Source: Pontibacter lucknowensis (GTDB lineage Bacteria; Bacteroidota; Bacteroidia; Cytophagales; Hymenobacteraceae). From it: a stretch of DNA of 64,000 bases. Below are positions 11,001 through 19,627 of the stretch, one piece after another; the stretch's first letter is position 1; every line of letters starts with the position of its first letter. The position numbers and the translations under genes are program-made. The notes under the pieces are model-generated. The model saw only the letters and a program-made list of their open reading frames with translations, searched no databases and had not been told where the DNA came from. The stretch spans positions 620,001-684,000 of the forward strand of contig NZ_FTNM01000002.1 in the NCBI RefSeq assembly GCF_900156415.1, in the 5' to 3' direction.

Positions 11001-12030
11001 GCCAGCCGATAAAAAGGACCTGATTTTCGAAGGCTTCACGCAAGCCTACTCCAGCATCACGCGTAAGTACGGCGGCACCGGACTGGGACTTAGCATCTGC
11101 AAAAACCTGGTAGAACGACAAGGGGGTGATATCTGGGTAGAAGACAATCCGGAAGGTGGCAGTATCTTCCACTTTATGATCACTTATCCGAAAAGTGAAG
11201 TGGACCAGCTGCCGGAGGATGAAACAGTTGATATTGACTTTGGCAGTCTGGGTGCCGTGAAAGTGCTGCTGGCAGAGGACAATGAAGTAAACGTCTTCCT
11301 GGCACAGGCGATCATGGAGGAATGGGGTTTCCAACTGGATGTGGCTGTCAACGGCCTCGAAGCAGTGGAAATGGTACAACAATCAGAGTATGACATCATC
11401 CTGATGGATATTCAGATGCCGGAGCTAAGCGGAATAGATGCCACCCTACAGATCAGAGCCATGGCCGACGAGCAGAAGGCAGGTATACCTATCATTGCAC
11501 TAACTGCCAATGCCCTGAAAGGTGACGCCGAAAAGTACCTGAGCGCAGGTATGAATGATTACCTGTCGAAACCATTTGAAGCAGAGGTGCTTTATACAAA
11601 GATTGCCAGCCTGCTTCCTGAAAAGAGAAAAAGCGATCAGGTAGGAGTTGCGGCTATAGCAACGCAGCAGGAAGAAACAGCGCCGGCTGAACCGCTCTAC
11701 AGTATGGAGGTCATCCAGAAAATGTCTCACAACAACGAGGCGTTCATGAACCGCGCCCGCCAGCTATTTGCAGATACCATTCCTGTCACGGTACAGGATA
11801 TGCACAAAGCAATGGAGCAGGAAGACTGGAAGATGGTGAGTGCACTGGCTCACAAGGTAAAGTCCACGATCGATACCATGAAGATCGAGTCTTTGAAAGA
11901 AGTGGTGCGCTTTGTGGAGGCAAATGCCAAACAAGAGACCAATCTGGTTGAAGTTCGGGCAGGTGTTTCTAAGATCCGGGAGGTGATGCTGAAGGTTGTG
12001 GATGCTATCAGTGCCGAGATAAGCTCTTAA
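8071..12030 (+). CDS. multi-PAS hybrid sensor histidine kinase with receiver and HPt domains
   Basis: This large soluble hybrid kinase has 1319 residues. An N-terminal coiled coil (about 1-45) precedes roughly six PAS/PAC units up to about residue 800. Repeated signatures are [61 protein letters not shown] and [14 protein letters not shown]. The HisKA helix has His823 ([12 protein letters not shown]), followed by an HATPase with N-box [12 protein letters not shown] and G-box [10 protein letters not shown] receiver domain has phospho-acceptor Asp1113 ([12 protein letters not shown]), and a C-terminal HPt domain has His1261 ([13 protein letters not shown]). The full relay His-Asp-His is thus in one chain and should pass phosphate to a separate regulator. 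No membrane segments are visible. A strong terminator follows. Confidence 0.93.
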   Translation: MMETSYELQELQQELEKERKARQEAEARAQTLACELESLRSRPSDTTAELVQNVMHMVPSIVYIYDLDQNKSIYLNNCIKTILGYTQQELDAMDGHFFMSVVQEADKPLLLQHTSGMLSAKDGEIREISYSVHASDGSSRILFCREAVFKRSADGKVSQIIGSAEDITKLRQKNQELAHQKEFYEAILNNLPSDVAVYDNQLRYIFVNPAAVSDPHLREWIINKTNEEYCAYRNVPLHRIETRGKHLLKTMEERRQVAFEEKLVDKQGNASYHIRKLNPVLDEQGEIKIIIGHGLNITDLHHAQQEIKSSETKIRAILDAIPDLMFIIDKQGVYLEMHNEHSQYEVMEASDVIGKTLFDMLPAPLSQKSFELLQDVLVTGQMHSINYELKSRYYEGRIVKYNDEQVLTIVRDVTEERKAAIEVKEKNDFIRLVLDTSPTLIYVKDGEGNFKLVNQECAALFGLNPEDLLNQNTHDLHHVPQEIQHYDHVDQVVIQTGQELRVQDSYTLPDGRVEWFNTIKKPLTTNNGEVHVLGISTNITEQYNANKKLEESEELHRLLSENSRDLVCLHDAAGTYLYVSNAVEEMLGYKSAELVGLSAYQIIHPDDAEKVQTMGHRVALEEKHDTTVQHRKMHRDGYYIWVETSIKPITDSDGNVIKIQSSSRDITERRLAEEALKKSEKKYRDLIKYSQAYMCTHDMQGVILSVNPYLVEMLGYKEEEVVGKELKQFFPLLHRQYFPQYLKQFEDNTAVKGILCILRKDKEERFLNYQNYKVSEDGQEPYVIGIAQDVTDRIQTERELKSAKEAAEESARVKENFLANMSHEIRTPLNGILGMSGLLHKTQLDETQLNYLKIINQSADNLLVVINDILDVAKIEAGKLELESIPFRIEETVQAAYHTLKYKAEEKDIALQLGTLDLPQTLLQGDPYRLNQILLNLLNNAIKFTEEGSVTLHAKTLEETASTLTIEFAVEDTGIGVPADKKDLIFEGFTQAYSSITRKYGGTGLGLSICKNLVERQGGDIWVEDNPEGGSIFHFMITYPKSEVDQLPEDETVDIDFGSLGAVKVLLAEDNEVNVFLAQAIMEEWGFQLDVAVNGLEAVEMVQQSEYDIILMDIQMPELSGIDATLQIRAMADEQKAGIPIIALTANALKGDAEKYLSAGMNDYLSKPFEAEVLYTKIASLLPEKRKSDQVGVAAIATQQEETAPAEPLYSMEVIQKMSHNNEAFMNRARQLFADTIPVTVQDMHKAMEQEDWKMVSALAHKVKSTIDTMKIESLKEVVRFVEANAKQETNLVEVRAGVSKIREVMLKVVDAISAEISS

Positions 12031-12053
12031 TCAATCGTATTGTTTTATTCACA

Positions 12054-12097
12054 GCCTGCCCTGGCAGCCTTTTGTGCTGCCAGGGCAGGCTTTTTTG
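12054..12097 (+). terminator. intrinsic terminator of the hybrid kinase gene
   Basis: Perfect 15-bp stem (12054-12068 with 12076-12090), a 7-nt loop and a T6 run directly after. It lies 24 nt past the kinase stop codon. Confidence 0.93.
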
Positions 12098-12155
12098 TAA
12101 AGTTTTAGCGGTAACCTCCGTAAGCCCTACTGACAGCTATACCTTTATTTAATAT

Positions 12156-13328
12156 ATGTCCTCTACCCTATCTACGCCCTCCATACCTGATCTGAAAGAT
12201 ATCACAGCGCTGCGGCACCAGCTGCACCAGCACCCTGAACTTTCCGGATTTGAATTTGACACAAGCCATACTTTGCGTGGTTTCCTGCAACGCTACCAAC
12301 CCGATGAAGTAATTACAGATTTAGGAGGCAACGGCTTTGCACTGATTTTTAATGGAAAGAAACCGGATGCCGGACCTACTGTACTCTTCAGGGCTGAGTT
12401 GGACGCCCTGCCCATTCTAGAGCAGAACCAACTGCCTTATACTTCTATTCAGAAAGGCGTTAGTCACAAATGCGGGCACGACGGACACATGGCTATTTTA
12501 GCAGGACTTGCAAGTCTGTTGCACCAGTACTCACCGGACAAAGGAAGGGTAGTCTTGCTGTTTCAGCCGGCAGAGGAAAACGGAGCAGGTGCCTGGGCTG
12601 TACTGTATACCCCTGCTTTTCAGGAAATAGCACCTGATTATGTGTTTGCGCTGCATAACATGCCAGGCAAGCCTATGGGTCAGGTAATACTGCGGCCTGA
12701 CATATTCGCTGCGGCTTCTGTGGGACTCAAGGTGCATTTACATGGAAAAGAGTCGCATGCTGCGGAGCCTGATAACGGTCTGAACCCGGGAGAAGGTATG
12801 AGTGAACTGATACAGGCTTTCAATTCCCTGGTGCGTGATCCGCATTCCTTCCAGGACCTGACTTTGCTCACTGTCGTGCATGCCCGGCTGGGTGAAGTTG
12901 CATTCGGCACCAACCCGGGATTTGCAACAGTAATGGCCACGCTTCGGGCCTTTGAACAGGAAGACCTGAACAGGCTAAAATCCCTTGCAATAGAATCAAT
13001 TAAGCTGGTGTCTTTCAAGTATGGATTAAGGTATGACCTGGAGTGGGTGGAGGAGTTTCCTGCTACCCGCAATAGTACGGGGGCTGTTGAACTGGTAGAT
13101 CAGGCTGCCCGTTATCTGAGTATGGAGGCCAAGCAGGCAGCACAACCTGTACGCTGGTCCGAAGATTTTGGACACTTTACAAACAGGTATTGCGGTGCTC
13201 TTTTTGGATTGGGATCTGGTACGGACCAACCACAGCTACACCACGCTGATTATGATTTCCCTGATGAACTTATACCTGCTGGTGCTTCCCTGTTTTACCG
13301 CATCGCAGCCTCCCTCCTAAACGATTAG
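12156..13328 (+). CDS. M20 family amidohydrolase (peptidase M20D-like)
   Basis: This is a 390-residue metal-dependent amidohydrolase of the M20D group (N-acyl-amino acid or IAA-amino acid hydrolases). It shows the N-terminal LRHQLHQHPELSGFEF block and the metal-binding CGHDGHM (Cys106, His108, His111). It also has PAEENGAGAWAV with the catalytic/metal acidic pair, FALHNMPGKPMG, and a C-terminal SEDFGHF segment with the last metal ligand. The dimerisation insert (HLHGKESHAAEPDNG) is present. No signal peptide is seen, so it should be cytoplasmic. Only 7 bp separate it from alanine racemase, so the two are probably one operon. The substrate is unknown. Confidence 0.9.
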   Translation: MSSTLSTPSIPDLKDITALRHQLHQHPELSGFEFDTSHTLRGFLQRYQPDEVITDLGGNGFALIFNGKKPDAGPTVLFRAELDALPILEQNQLPYTSIQKGVSHKCGHDGHMAILAGLASLLHQYSPDKGRVVLLFQPAEENGAGAWAVLYTPAFQEIAPDYVFALHNMPGKPMGQVILRPDIFAAASVGLKVHLHGKESHAAEPDNGLNPGEGMSELIQAFNSLVRDPHSFQDLTLLTVVHARLGEVAFGTNPGFATVMATLRAFEQEDLNRLKSLAIESIKLVSFKYGLRYDLEWVEEFPATRNSTGAVELVDQAARYLSMEAKQAAQPVRWSEDFGHFTNRYCGALFGLGSGTDQPQLHHADYDFPDELIPAGASLFYRIAASLLND

Positions 13329-13335
13329 TCATTTC

Positions 13336-14487
13336 ATGTTCTATAGTTCCTATATCGAAATAAGTCGCTCAGCACTGGCGCATAACATAGCATTTCTTAA
13401 AGCTCAACTCAAGCCGGGCGTTCGCTTTTCCTCTGTCATTAAAGGCAATGCCTACGGGCACGGTATTGAGGAGTTCGGGCAGCTGGCCTATACCTGTGGA
13501 GTTGACCATTTTTCAGTTTTTAGCGCTGATGAGGCCTATCGTCTTCAGCAGGTGCTGCCCCACACTGCTACCATCCTGATCATGGGCTATATTGATGACG
13601 AGGAGTTAAACTGGGCTATCACGCACAATATTGAATTTTATGTGTTTTCCCTGGACAGGCTGGAACAGGCTGGCAAGGCAGCCAGGGCTTTGCAGAAACC
13701 TGCCAGGATCCACCTCGATCTGGAGACAGGTATGAACCGCATCGGATTAAACACGGATGATCTGGAGCGTGCTGCTGAGATTATTCTGAAGCAGCCTGAT
13801 GCATTCGAGGTAGTTGGCGTATCCACACATTATGCAGGAGCCGAAAGCAGCGAAAACGATGACCGGGTAAAAGCCCAGCTGCAACGCTATCACATGGCGG
13901 TACGCATGCTGCAGCAGAAAGGACTCACCATCCGAACACTGCACACAGCCTGTTCAGCTGCCGTGATGGCCTATCCCGAGACTCACCTGGACATGGTGCG
14001 GGTAGGCATTATGCAATATGGTTTCTGGCCCAGCCCGGAGATCTACCAGCGTTACATGGGTATCAGCACGGACCGCAGCGACCCGCTGAGGCGGCTGATT
14101 AATTGGAAGAGCCAGGTCATGAGCCTGAAAGTTGTTCCGTCTGGTGAGTTTATTGGGTATGGTAAGAGCTTTCAGGCAAGTACTGAAATGCTGATTGCCG
14201 CTATACCTGTAGGGTATGCCTGGGGCTTTAGCCGTAGTCTCAGCAACCAGGGACAGGTGCTAATCAGGTCGCACAGAGCACCGGTAGTGGGCATTGTGAA
14301 CATGAACGTACTGATGGTGGATGTGACCGGTATACCGGACGTGTCTCTTAAAGACGAGGTGGTGCTGCTTGGCAAGCAGGGTAGTGAGCACATTACGGTG
14401 GCTTCGTTTGCTGAATTGAGCACCCAGCTCAACTATGAGTTGTTGACCAGGCTTCCGCTGAACATACCCCGGATTATTATCGATTAG
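13336..14487 (+). CDS. alr: alanine racemase
   Basis: This PLP enzyme interconverts L- and D-alanine and supplies D-Ala for peptidoglycan. The 383 residues match fold-type III alanine racemase. Lys36 in VIKGNAYGHG is the Schiff-base lysine, and Tyr275 in GYGKSF is the opposite catalytic base. HLDLETGMNRIGL, STHYAGAE, LHTACSAA and VRVGIMQYGFWPS are the usual active-site blocks. The sequence is somewhat divergent (GNAYGHG instead of ANAYGHG) but complete. It follows the amidohydrolase closely. Its stop codon overlaps by 4 bp the stop of the convergent K+ channel gene. Confidence 0.9.
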   Translation: MFYSSYIEISRSALAHNIAFLKAQLKPGVRFSSVIKGNAYGHGIEEFGQLAYTCGVDHFSVFSADEAYRLQQVLPHTATILIMGYIDDEELNWAITHNIEFYVFSLDRLEQAGKAARALQKPARIHLDLETGMNRIGLNTDDLERAAEIILKQPDAFEVVGVSTHYAGAESSENDDRVKAQLQRYHMAVRMLQQKGLTIRTLHTACSAAVMAYPETHLDMVRVGIMQYGFWPSPEIYQRYMGISTDRSDPLRRLINWKSQVMSLKVVPSGEFIGYGKSFQASTEMLIAAIPVGYAWGFSRSLSNQGQVLIRSHRAPVVGIVNMNVLMVDVTGIPDVSLKDEVVLLGKQGSEHITVASFAELSTQLNYELLTRLPLNIPRIIID

Positions 14488-15329
14488 ATGTTACTCCCAA
14501 CCGCCTCTTCGCGGTGGAGTTCGTAGCCGCAGTTATCACAAAAATTAGCTGTCAGGGAATGTCCCTCTTTGTAGCAGTTCGGGCAAACACGCGTAGTCGT
14601 GTTCAGACGTTCTGCATTGGCGAGCTCTACCGATACGATCCCTGTGGGGACAGCAATAATGCCATAGCCCATAATCATCAGGCAGCTGGCCAGGAGTTGA
14701 CCAAGCGGTGTCACCGGGGTAATATCTCCAAAGCCCACGGTAGTGAGGGTCACGATGGCCCAATAGATGCTTTTCGGAATGCTGGTGTACCCGCTCTCTC
14801 TCCCTTCTATCACATACATCAGCGCACCAACGACTATGACCATCATGAGTACAACACCCAAAAATACGGTGATTTTAGTCATACTGGCCCGCAAGGCTTT
14901 AGACAGGACCTGACCTTCGTTGACAAAGCTGGTCAGGCGGAATACCCTCGCGATCCGGAGCAATCGGAACACGCGAATGACCAGCAGGTATTGGGAACCA
15001 AGTACAAAGAGGCTGAGATATGTAGGGATAATAGCCAGGAAATCAATGATCCCGAAAAAAGAGAATACATACCTTAAAGGGCGCTCTGAGCTATAGATGC
15101 GGAGTATGTACTCAATCGTAAACAGAATGGTAAAGATCCACTCAAGCATCTGAAAAAGAGGCAGGTAGTCTCGTCTCAGGGACACCACACTTTCCAGCGA
15201 CACCACCACAACACTTGCTATAATCAGCAGGAGCAGCATGATATCGAAAGCTTTGCCGGCTGGCGTTTCAGCTTCGAAAATGATGCTGTACAGTTTATGC
15301 TTTAGCGTGTCACTTTTGTATGTTGCCAT
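14484..15329 (-). CDS. voltage-gated potassium channel family ion transporter with C-terminal zinc ribbon
   Basis: This six-helix Kv-type channel of 281 residues shows S1-S3, an arginine-rich S4 voltage-sensor helix (VIRVFRLLRIARVFRLTSF), and S5, pore and S6 helices. The K+ selectivity filter is TVGFGD at 197-202. After S6, the cytoplasmic tail ends in CPNCYKEG..NFCDNCGYEL, a two-CxxC zinc-ribbon-like motif, not a cNMP-binding or RCK domain. Expected role: voltage-dependent K+ flux across the inner membrane. It starts 9 bp after the DUF389 gene and is probably the last gene of a three-gene membrane operon. Confidence 0.9.
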   Translation of the reverse strand: MATYKSDTLKHKLYSIIFEAETPAGKAFDIMLLLLIIASVVVVSLESVVSLRRDYLPLFQMLEWIFTILFTIEYILRIYSSERPLRYVFSFFGIIDFLAIIPTYLSLFVLGSQYLLVIRVFRLLRIARVFRLTSFVNEGQVLSKALRASMTKITVFLGVVLMMVIVVGALMYVIEGRESGYTSIPKSIYWAIVTLTTVGFGDITPVTPLGQLLASCLMIMGYGIIAVPTGIVSVELANAERLNTTTRVCPNCYKEGHSLTANFCDNCGYELHREEAVGSNI

Positions 15330-15338
15330 GGACCTGTT

Positions 15339-16727
15339 TTACAAAGTGGAAGAAACGCGTACGGAGTCCTTCCGGAACCGACTAGCCATATATTGCTGTA
15401 TACGCTGCTCATACTCAGTAATCTTGGCAGGATCTACAAATACAGCACGTGTATTTTTAGTCTGGTTGGCAGGCTGCGGTTTCTTCCAGCCGATCATGAC
15501 CAACATAACTGTATCGAGCTTTGCTTTGTTTTCTGCCACAGACACGATCTCTCCTACCTCCACCTTGTCAATTTCCGGGAAAATCAGTTTAAGCTCTCTG
15601 CTGGCGCTTACTGGTGTATAAGAGTTGGCCAGGCGCATGAGGCTGTCTGCCCGCTGACTCTGCATCTTCTGAATCTCGATGGTCTTCAGGAAGTCCTTGG
15701 TGAGGTTGTTGGTGATGTCAGATGCCATACGGCGTACATCCTCAGCTGATACATCCAACTGCACCAGCTTTACACGGTGTTTTGAAAGCGAATTCTGGGC
15801 CAGCACCTGATCATAATGCTGGAGCAGGGAATCAGGCACAGGGTTACCAACACTATAGATCTTAATTGTGCTCAGCGTGTCGGTATCCGTTACTTCCCAC
15901 TTAATGATTTCATTATTTCGGTTTGCAAAGTCGCGCACGATCAGGTTCTCGATCTTCTTCTTGGTCTGAACGCTTTGGTAGATGTTGTAGAGGAAATAGG
16001 CGCTTGGTGATACTACAATGAACAGCATCAAGGCCATGATGCGGGCTACACGACGCTCTGTGGCTTTGTCTACGTAGTGTTTGATATCAAACTTCAGGTA
16101 TTTTACGATCAGGAAAGTCGCTAGGCTGATAAAGACGGCGTTGATGAAAAACAGGTAGAAGCCGCCGAAAAAGAAATCGAAGCGACCGAGCGCAAGACCA
16201 TAGCCAGCCGTACACAGCGGCGGCATGAGGGCAGTTGCAATGGCCACGCCAGGTATAGCGTTTGATTTATCAGATCTGGAGATAGAGACGATACCTGCAA
16301 CACCGCCAAAAAAGGCGACCATCACATCAAGCAAGGTGGGTTTGGTACGTGCAAGTAGTTCGTTGGTAGGCTCTCCGAGTGGCGTGATCATGAAGTAGAA
16401 CGTACTCACAATCAGGCCGGCTGCTGCTGCAAGTGAAAGGTTCTTCACAGAGGCCCACAACATTTCGCGGTCATTGATGCCTACTGATAGCCCCACTCCC
16501 AGAATCGGAGACATGAGAGGGGAAATAAGCATGGCCCCGATAATAACGGCGCCGGAGCCAGTGTCGAGGCCAATAGAAGCCAGCATGGCGGAGCAGATCA
16601 GCATCCAGGTATTGTTGCCGCGAACAGGAATCTTATCGTAAATTTCGCGAATAGTGCCTGGCTCGTCGGTCTCGTGGATGATGTTAAGCACACTGTCCAG
16701 GGCTCTCTTAATCGAATCGAAAATCAT
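15339..16727 (-). CDS. DUF389 (TIGR00341-like) membrane protein
   Basis: This is a membrane protein of 462 residues. The N-terminal half carries about six hydrophobic helices with the DUF389 signatures GAVIIGAMLISPLMSPILG, GGVAGIVSISR and GVAIATALMPPLCTAGYGLA. The C-terminal half (from about 250) is a soluble, probably extracytoplasmic domain rich in charged residues, behind one more helix (VARIMALMLFIVVSPSAYFLY). Its function is unknown. It is the second gene of the DUF2254-DUF389-K+ channel operon. A 9-bp hairpin abuts its start codon. Confidence 0.85.
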   Translation of the reverse strand: MIFDSIKRALDSVLNIIHETDEPGTIREIYDKIPVRGNNTWMLICSAMLASIGLDTGSGAVIIGAMLISPLMSPILGVGLSVGINDREMLWASVKNLSLAAAAGLIVSTFYFMITPLGEPTNELLARTKPTLLDVMVAFFGGVAGIVSISRSDKSNAIPGVAIATALMPPLCTAGYGLALGRFDFFFGGFYLFFINAVFISLATFLIVKYLKFDIKHYVDKATERRVARIMALMLFIVVSPSAYFLYNIYQSVQTKKKIENLIVRDFANRNNEIIKWEVTDTDTLSTIKIYSVGNPVPDSLLQHYDQVLAQNSLSKHRVKLVQLDVSAEDVRRMASDITNNLTKDFLKTIEIQKMQSQRADSLMRLANSYTPVSASRELKLIFPEIDKVEVGEIVSVAENKAKLDTVMLVMIGWKKPQPANQTKNTRAVFVDPAKITEYEQRIQQYMASRFRKDSVRVSSTL

Positions 16728-16729
16728 AA

Positions 16730-16750
16730 ACAGGAATTAGCAATTCCTGT
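16730..16750 (-). promoter_or_regulatory. hairpin abutting the DUF389 start codon
   Basis: Perfect inverted repeat, ACAGGAATT with AATTCCTGT around a 3-nt loop, ending 2 nt before the ATG on the reverse strand. In the mRNA it would place an AGGAAU segment and the start region in or next to a stem, so it could limit translation. It is not followed by a proper U-run, so a terminator is less likely. Confidence 0.5.
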
Positions 16751-16769
16751 AAAAATAGCTTTTTTTCGC

Positions 16770-18116
16770 TTAAGTCCCCAATTTAACACTTAGCATCGGG
16801 AGCGTTTGAGGAAGTACTGAGGTGTCATTGAGGGCTTTTACCAGCTGATTTATTTTTGTTCGATCACCTGGGTTCTTGGTCGTTTCTTCTGCATCCGACA
16901 AGAGCTGCTTCGCTTCTGTTGTGATTGGTGCCAGTCGTTTAGGGTTACTTTTTGCTGCGTAACTTAAGTTTTTGAGTAGGTTCAAAAGTCGTAGCACAAT
17001 GACAGGGTCTTCTCTGCCATATACCCGGATTGGCCCCAGACAATGACTCAATAAGTCCCTGTAATTTACTTCGTCCAAACGCAGTCGAAGTACATTATCT
17101 TTGTCATGAAAGATTTTCTCGTCAGTGAGTTGCATCCGGATTATAAAGAGGTCAGTCAGGTAGTCAATCGCTTTTATAGCGGTGCCTGGGTCGTTCACGC
17201 TGGGGCTTAAAGCCTTGACAGCACTTTCGGTAATCTGTTTGAAACCATAGAGATAGTTCATATCGGCAAGCTCCTCCTGGTAATAACTGATATTACTATA
17301 AAGATCTTCACAAAAAGCATCTTTATCTTTCAGAGCACCGGCCACTTTTGCAAATGGCAATCCTTTGATCACAAAATGGCCAAGGGGCTGCATGAATTCC
17401 AGCACCACATCATGCTTTCTGCAAAGCTCGATAATCGCTTTCTTATCCACTTTTTGCAGATATCCGCTGAAATCGCTGTTGAGTTCCCGCCAGTCTCCCG
17501 TTTCAAATATTGCCGGAAGTGCCTTTCCTTCATCTTTTGAGATTTCTTCGCGCAATTTATCCAGGGTCAGTTTGTAGATGCTCTCCAGGATATTGCCGAT
17601 CTGAATGGCAGCTGAAATGGAATGGATGAAGTAGACAAAGAAGGCCAGACAAAGGATTGTAAAGCACATGGCCATGAATACTGCCAGCCCGGGCAGGTCA
17701 GCATCATAACTTTCAGAGCGGATATTTACCATGACAACCAAGGTATAAATCAGCGTTCCCAGGTATAATCCCAGCACTTTTTGGTTTGACTTGGAAGAAA
17801 TCAGCCCTGGTATGACACGGGGTGAAAAGTTGGCGCTGGCCTGATTCAGGACAAGCATCACCATGGTAAAACTGAAAACGATCAGGGAAAAGATCCCGGT
17901 GGCGATCGAACTCAGGATCATGGTGGCTGTTTCGCCGTGCGTAATGATGAAAAAAGGCAACTCATCTTTCAGGGAGTTGCTAATTCCCCTGGTTTCAAAA
18001 TAGATCATCAGCACTGCAATCCCGAAAAAGAGCAACGAGATGATAGTCGGGTAAAATCCTATACTGGTAAAGATGAACTGAATGACAAGCTTCAGCCGGC
18101 TTATGATTCTCTTCAT
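16770..18116 (-). CDS. DUF2254 domain membrane protein
   Basis: This predicted inner-membrane protein of 448 residues matches DUF2254. It has four hydrophobic helices in the first ~165 residues (including PTIISLLFFGIAVLMIYF, MTVMILSSIATGIFSLIVFSF and VFMAMCFTILCLAFFVYFIHSIS). The family block ANFSPRVIPGLISSKSNQKVLGLYLGTLIYTL is present. A long cytoplasmic part carries the conserved KALSPSVNDPGTAIKAIDYL segment. Its function is unknown. It is the first gene of the reverse-strand operon with DUF389 (42-bp gap) and the K+ channel. Confidence 0.85.
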   Translation of the reverse strand: MKRIISRLKLVIQFIFTSIGFYPTIISLLFFGIAVLMIYFETRGISNSLKDELPFFIITHGETATMILSSIATGIFSLIVFSFTMVMLVLNQASANFSPRVIPGLISSKSNQKVLGLYLGTLIYTLVVMVNIRSESYDADLPGLAVFMAMCFTILCLAFFVYFIHSISAAIQIGNILESIYKLTLDKLREEISKDEGKALPAIFETGDWRELNSDFSGYLQKVDKKAIIELCRKHDVVLEFMQPLGHFVIKGLPFAKVAGALKDKDAFCEDLYSNISYYQEELADMNYLYGFKQITESAVKALSPSVNDPGTAIKAIDYLTDLFIIRMQLTDEKIFHDKDNVLRLRLDEVNYRDLLSHCLGPIRVYGREDPVIVLRLLNLLKNLSYAAKSNPKRLAPITTEAKQLLSDAEETTKNPGDRTKINQLVKALNDTSVLPQTLPMLSVKLGT

Positions 18117-18171
18117 AGTGCGGAGGCGGGGTTACATTGCTTTATATTACTGTATGCTTTGGGTATAAGTT

Positions 18172-18210
18172 ATAAAAACAAAAGAGCCGACAGCTTGACG
18201 CTACCGGCTC
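18172..18210 (-). terminator. terminator of the uspA-cNMP unit
   Basis: Inverted repeat GAGCCG (18184-18189) with CGGCTC (18205-18210), followed on the reverse strand by a T-rich run. It lies about 20 bp past the stop of the cNMP-domain gene. Confidence 0.7.
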
Positions 18211-18230
18211 CGGATCATAAGCGGGTTAGT

Positions 18231-18605
18231 TTATTCGAATGCTGTCTTTGTCAGGCTGGCTTCCCAGCTCATCATTTTGAGCAGGTACAGTCGAATCATC
18301 GGATTCTCGTGCAGTGCTCTTTGCACGGCTTCCTTATCTATCCTGATCAGTTCGGTATGTTCAAGTGTGTAGGCCGTAAAGCTGTAAGTGTCATTCAGTA
18401 AGTCGGTGATGCCAAGCAGAAAATCCGGAGGGGCAATCACCTGCTCATCTATACCTGCCGCCTGGTCAGCAAGTGCCACACTCCCCTGGGTGACCAGGTA
18501 GAAAGCGGAAACCTCCTCCCCTTGCCTGAAAATACAGCGCCCACGCTCCAGGAGCTCCGGCTCGCCTTCAATCATTCCCCTGCTGATGAAATCCCTTACT
18601 GCCAT
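18231..18605 (-). CDS. cyclic nucleotide-binding domain protein without DNA-binding domain
   Basis: This small cytoplasmic protein of 124 residues consists of a single Crp-type cNMP-binding beta-roll (CIFRQGEEVSAFYLVTQGSVAL .. IAPPDFLLGITDLL .. SFTAYTLEHTELIRID) and a short C-terminal helix. The winged helix-turn-helix of Crp/Fnr regulators is missing, and the ORF ends naturally, so this is not an obvious truncation. It may be a ligand-binding adaptor. It lies 13 bp behind the universal stress protein gene and so falls under the same Crp/Fnr-like promoter. Confidence 0.8.
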   Translation of the reverse strand: MAVRDFISRGMIEGEPELLERGRCIFRQGEEVSAFYLVTQGSVALADQAAGIDEQVIAPPDFLLGITDLLNDTYSFTAYTLEHTELIRIDKEAVQRALHENPMIRLYLLKMMSWEASLTKTAFE

Positions 18606-18618
18606 GCTGGTTTAATTT

Positions 18619-19536
18619 TTACTGATGTACAGACTGCAGTTGCTCCTGCTTTTGCTTGCTTGTACAATTGACACAGCAACCCGAACAAGGTTTCATTTTA
18701 TGCTGACGGTAGGTCAGCAGCGGGATGCGTGTATGAAAGGCCATGGTCTTCGTGTAATTTGTGCTAAAGAGGCGTTCCATGAGATAATTATCCTGTGTGG
18801 CCAGTATCAGCAAATCAGCTGAGGTCTCTTCTGAAAACTCGCTGATGCCCTCCAGCACGTCTTCTTCTTCCAACAATCTGACGGCTACTTTTCGTCCTTT
18901 CAGCTGCTTTTCAATTTCCAGCATAGCCGCCTTGTAGTAGCATAGTTGGGAGCGTTCTTCTTCACCATATACCTGCACAAGCGTCAGTTTGGCATTTAGC
19001 TGCTGCGCCAGGTCAGCTATACGGAAGAGCACCTTTTGGTCCTGGTCTGTAAAGTCCGTTGCAAACACCAGGTTTTTCAATTTTCGATAGCGTATGGAGG
19101 CTGGAAGCACCATAACCGGACATGAAACAAGGTCCATCACGACAGCAGCCAGCTCAGTTGCTTCCCTGTTAAGACCATTATTTGCCCGTGTTCCGGCATC
19201 CATCAGCACCAGGTCGATCTGGTATTCCTGAACAACGGATTGTATGCTATCGCGTACCTGCCCTGGCCGTACCACACAATCAAAAGGTGCTGCGACTTTA
19301 GAGTATTTGAATTCACGGCTAAACACACGCTCGGCAAAAGATCGAAGCTTTTGGATGCAGCTGCTTTGCTGCGTATAAGTCAGGTCGGCCGTTTTACAGG
19401 CATGGAACAAGTATAGCTCCGCTCCCAGTGCATGGGCCAGCTGTCCGGCGTAGTAGAGCAGGTCCTCCCCTGTCTCGTTCAGTTCCAGCGGTACCAGGAT
19501 GCGTTTTGTCTGCGATAGCGTTGTCATAGTGGTCAT
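18619..19536 (-). CDS. tandem universal stress protein (UspA family) with Cys-rich tail
   Basis: This is a cytoplasmic protein of 305 residues with two UspA domains. Domain 1 covers about 10-155 (KRILVPLELNETGEDLLYYAGQLAHALGAELYLF .. DLVLMDAGTRA). Domain 2 covers about 160-285 (LKNLVFATDFTDQDQKVLFRIADLAQQLNAKLTLVQVYG .. ADLLILATQDN). The C-terminus has CSGCCVNC, which is unusual for Usp proteins and may bind metal or form disulfides (inference). Usp genes are often controlled by Fnr-type regulators, and this one has its own tandem Crp/Fnr-like promoter at 19548-19612. It is followed by the cNMP-domain gene. Confidence 0.88.
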   Translation of the reverse strand: MTTMTTLSQTKRILVPLELNETGEDLLYYAGQLAHALGAELYLFHACKTADLTYTQQSSCIQKLRSFAERVFSREFKYSKVAAPFDCVVRPGQVRDSIQSVVQEYQIDLVLMDAGTRANNGLNREATELAAVVMDLVSCPVMVLPASIRYRKLKNLVFATDFTDQDQKVLFRIADLAQQLNAKLTLVQVYGEEERSQLCYYKAAMLEIEKQLKGRKVAVRLLEEEDVLEGISEFSEETSADLLILATQDNYLMERLFSTNYTKTMAFHTRIPLLTYRQHKMKPCSGCCVNCTSKQKQEQLQSVHQ

Positions 19537-19547
19537 GTTTAGTATAG

Positions 19548-19612
19548 TAAAGGTATAGGTGGATCGCTTAGGATGCAGTGAGCTGCATCACCTGAAAAAG
19601 TGACTTTTAACA
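19548..19612 (-). promoter_or_regulatory. Crp/Fnr-type tandem promoter of uspA
   Basis: Reverse strand. The proximal box, 19579-19590 (TGAGCTGCATCA on +), is a perfect TGA-N6-TCA. The distal box, 19601-19612 (TGACTTTTAACA on +), has one half-site changed. The spacer between them is 10 nt. The -7-like element TACCTTTA (19555-19548) lies 23 nt from the proximal box. The arrangement is the same as upstream of ccoG, ccoN, ccoI and nirK. Confidence 0.7.
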
Positions 19613-19627
19613 GTATTGGCTTTACAG

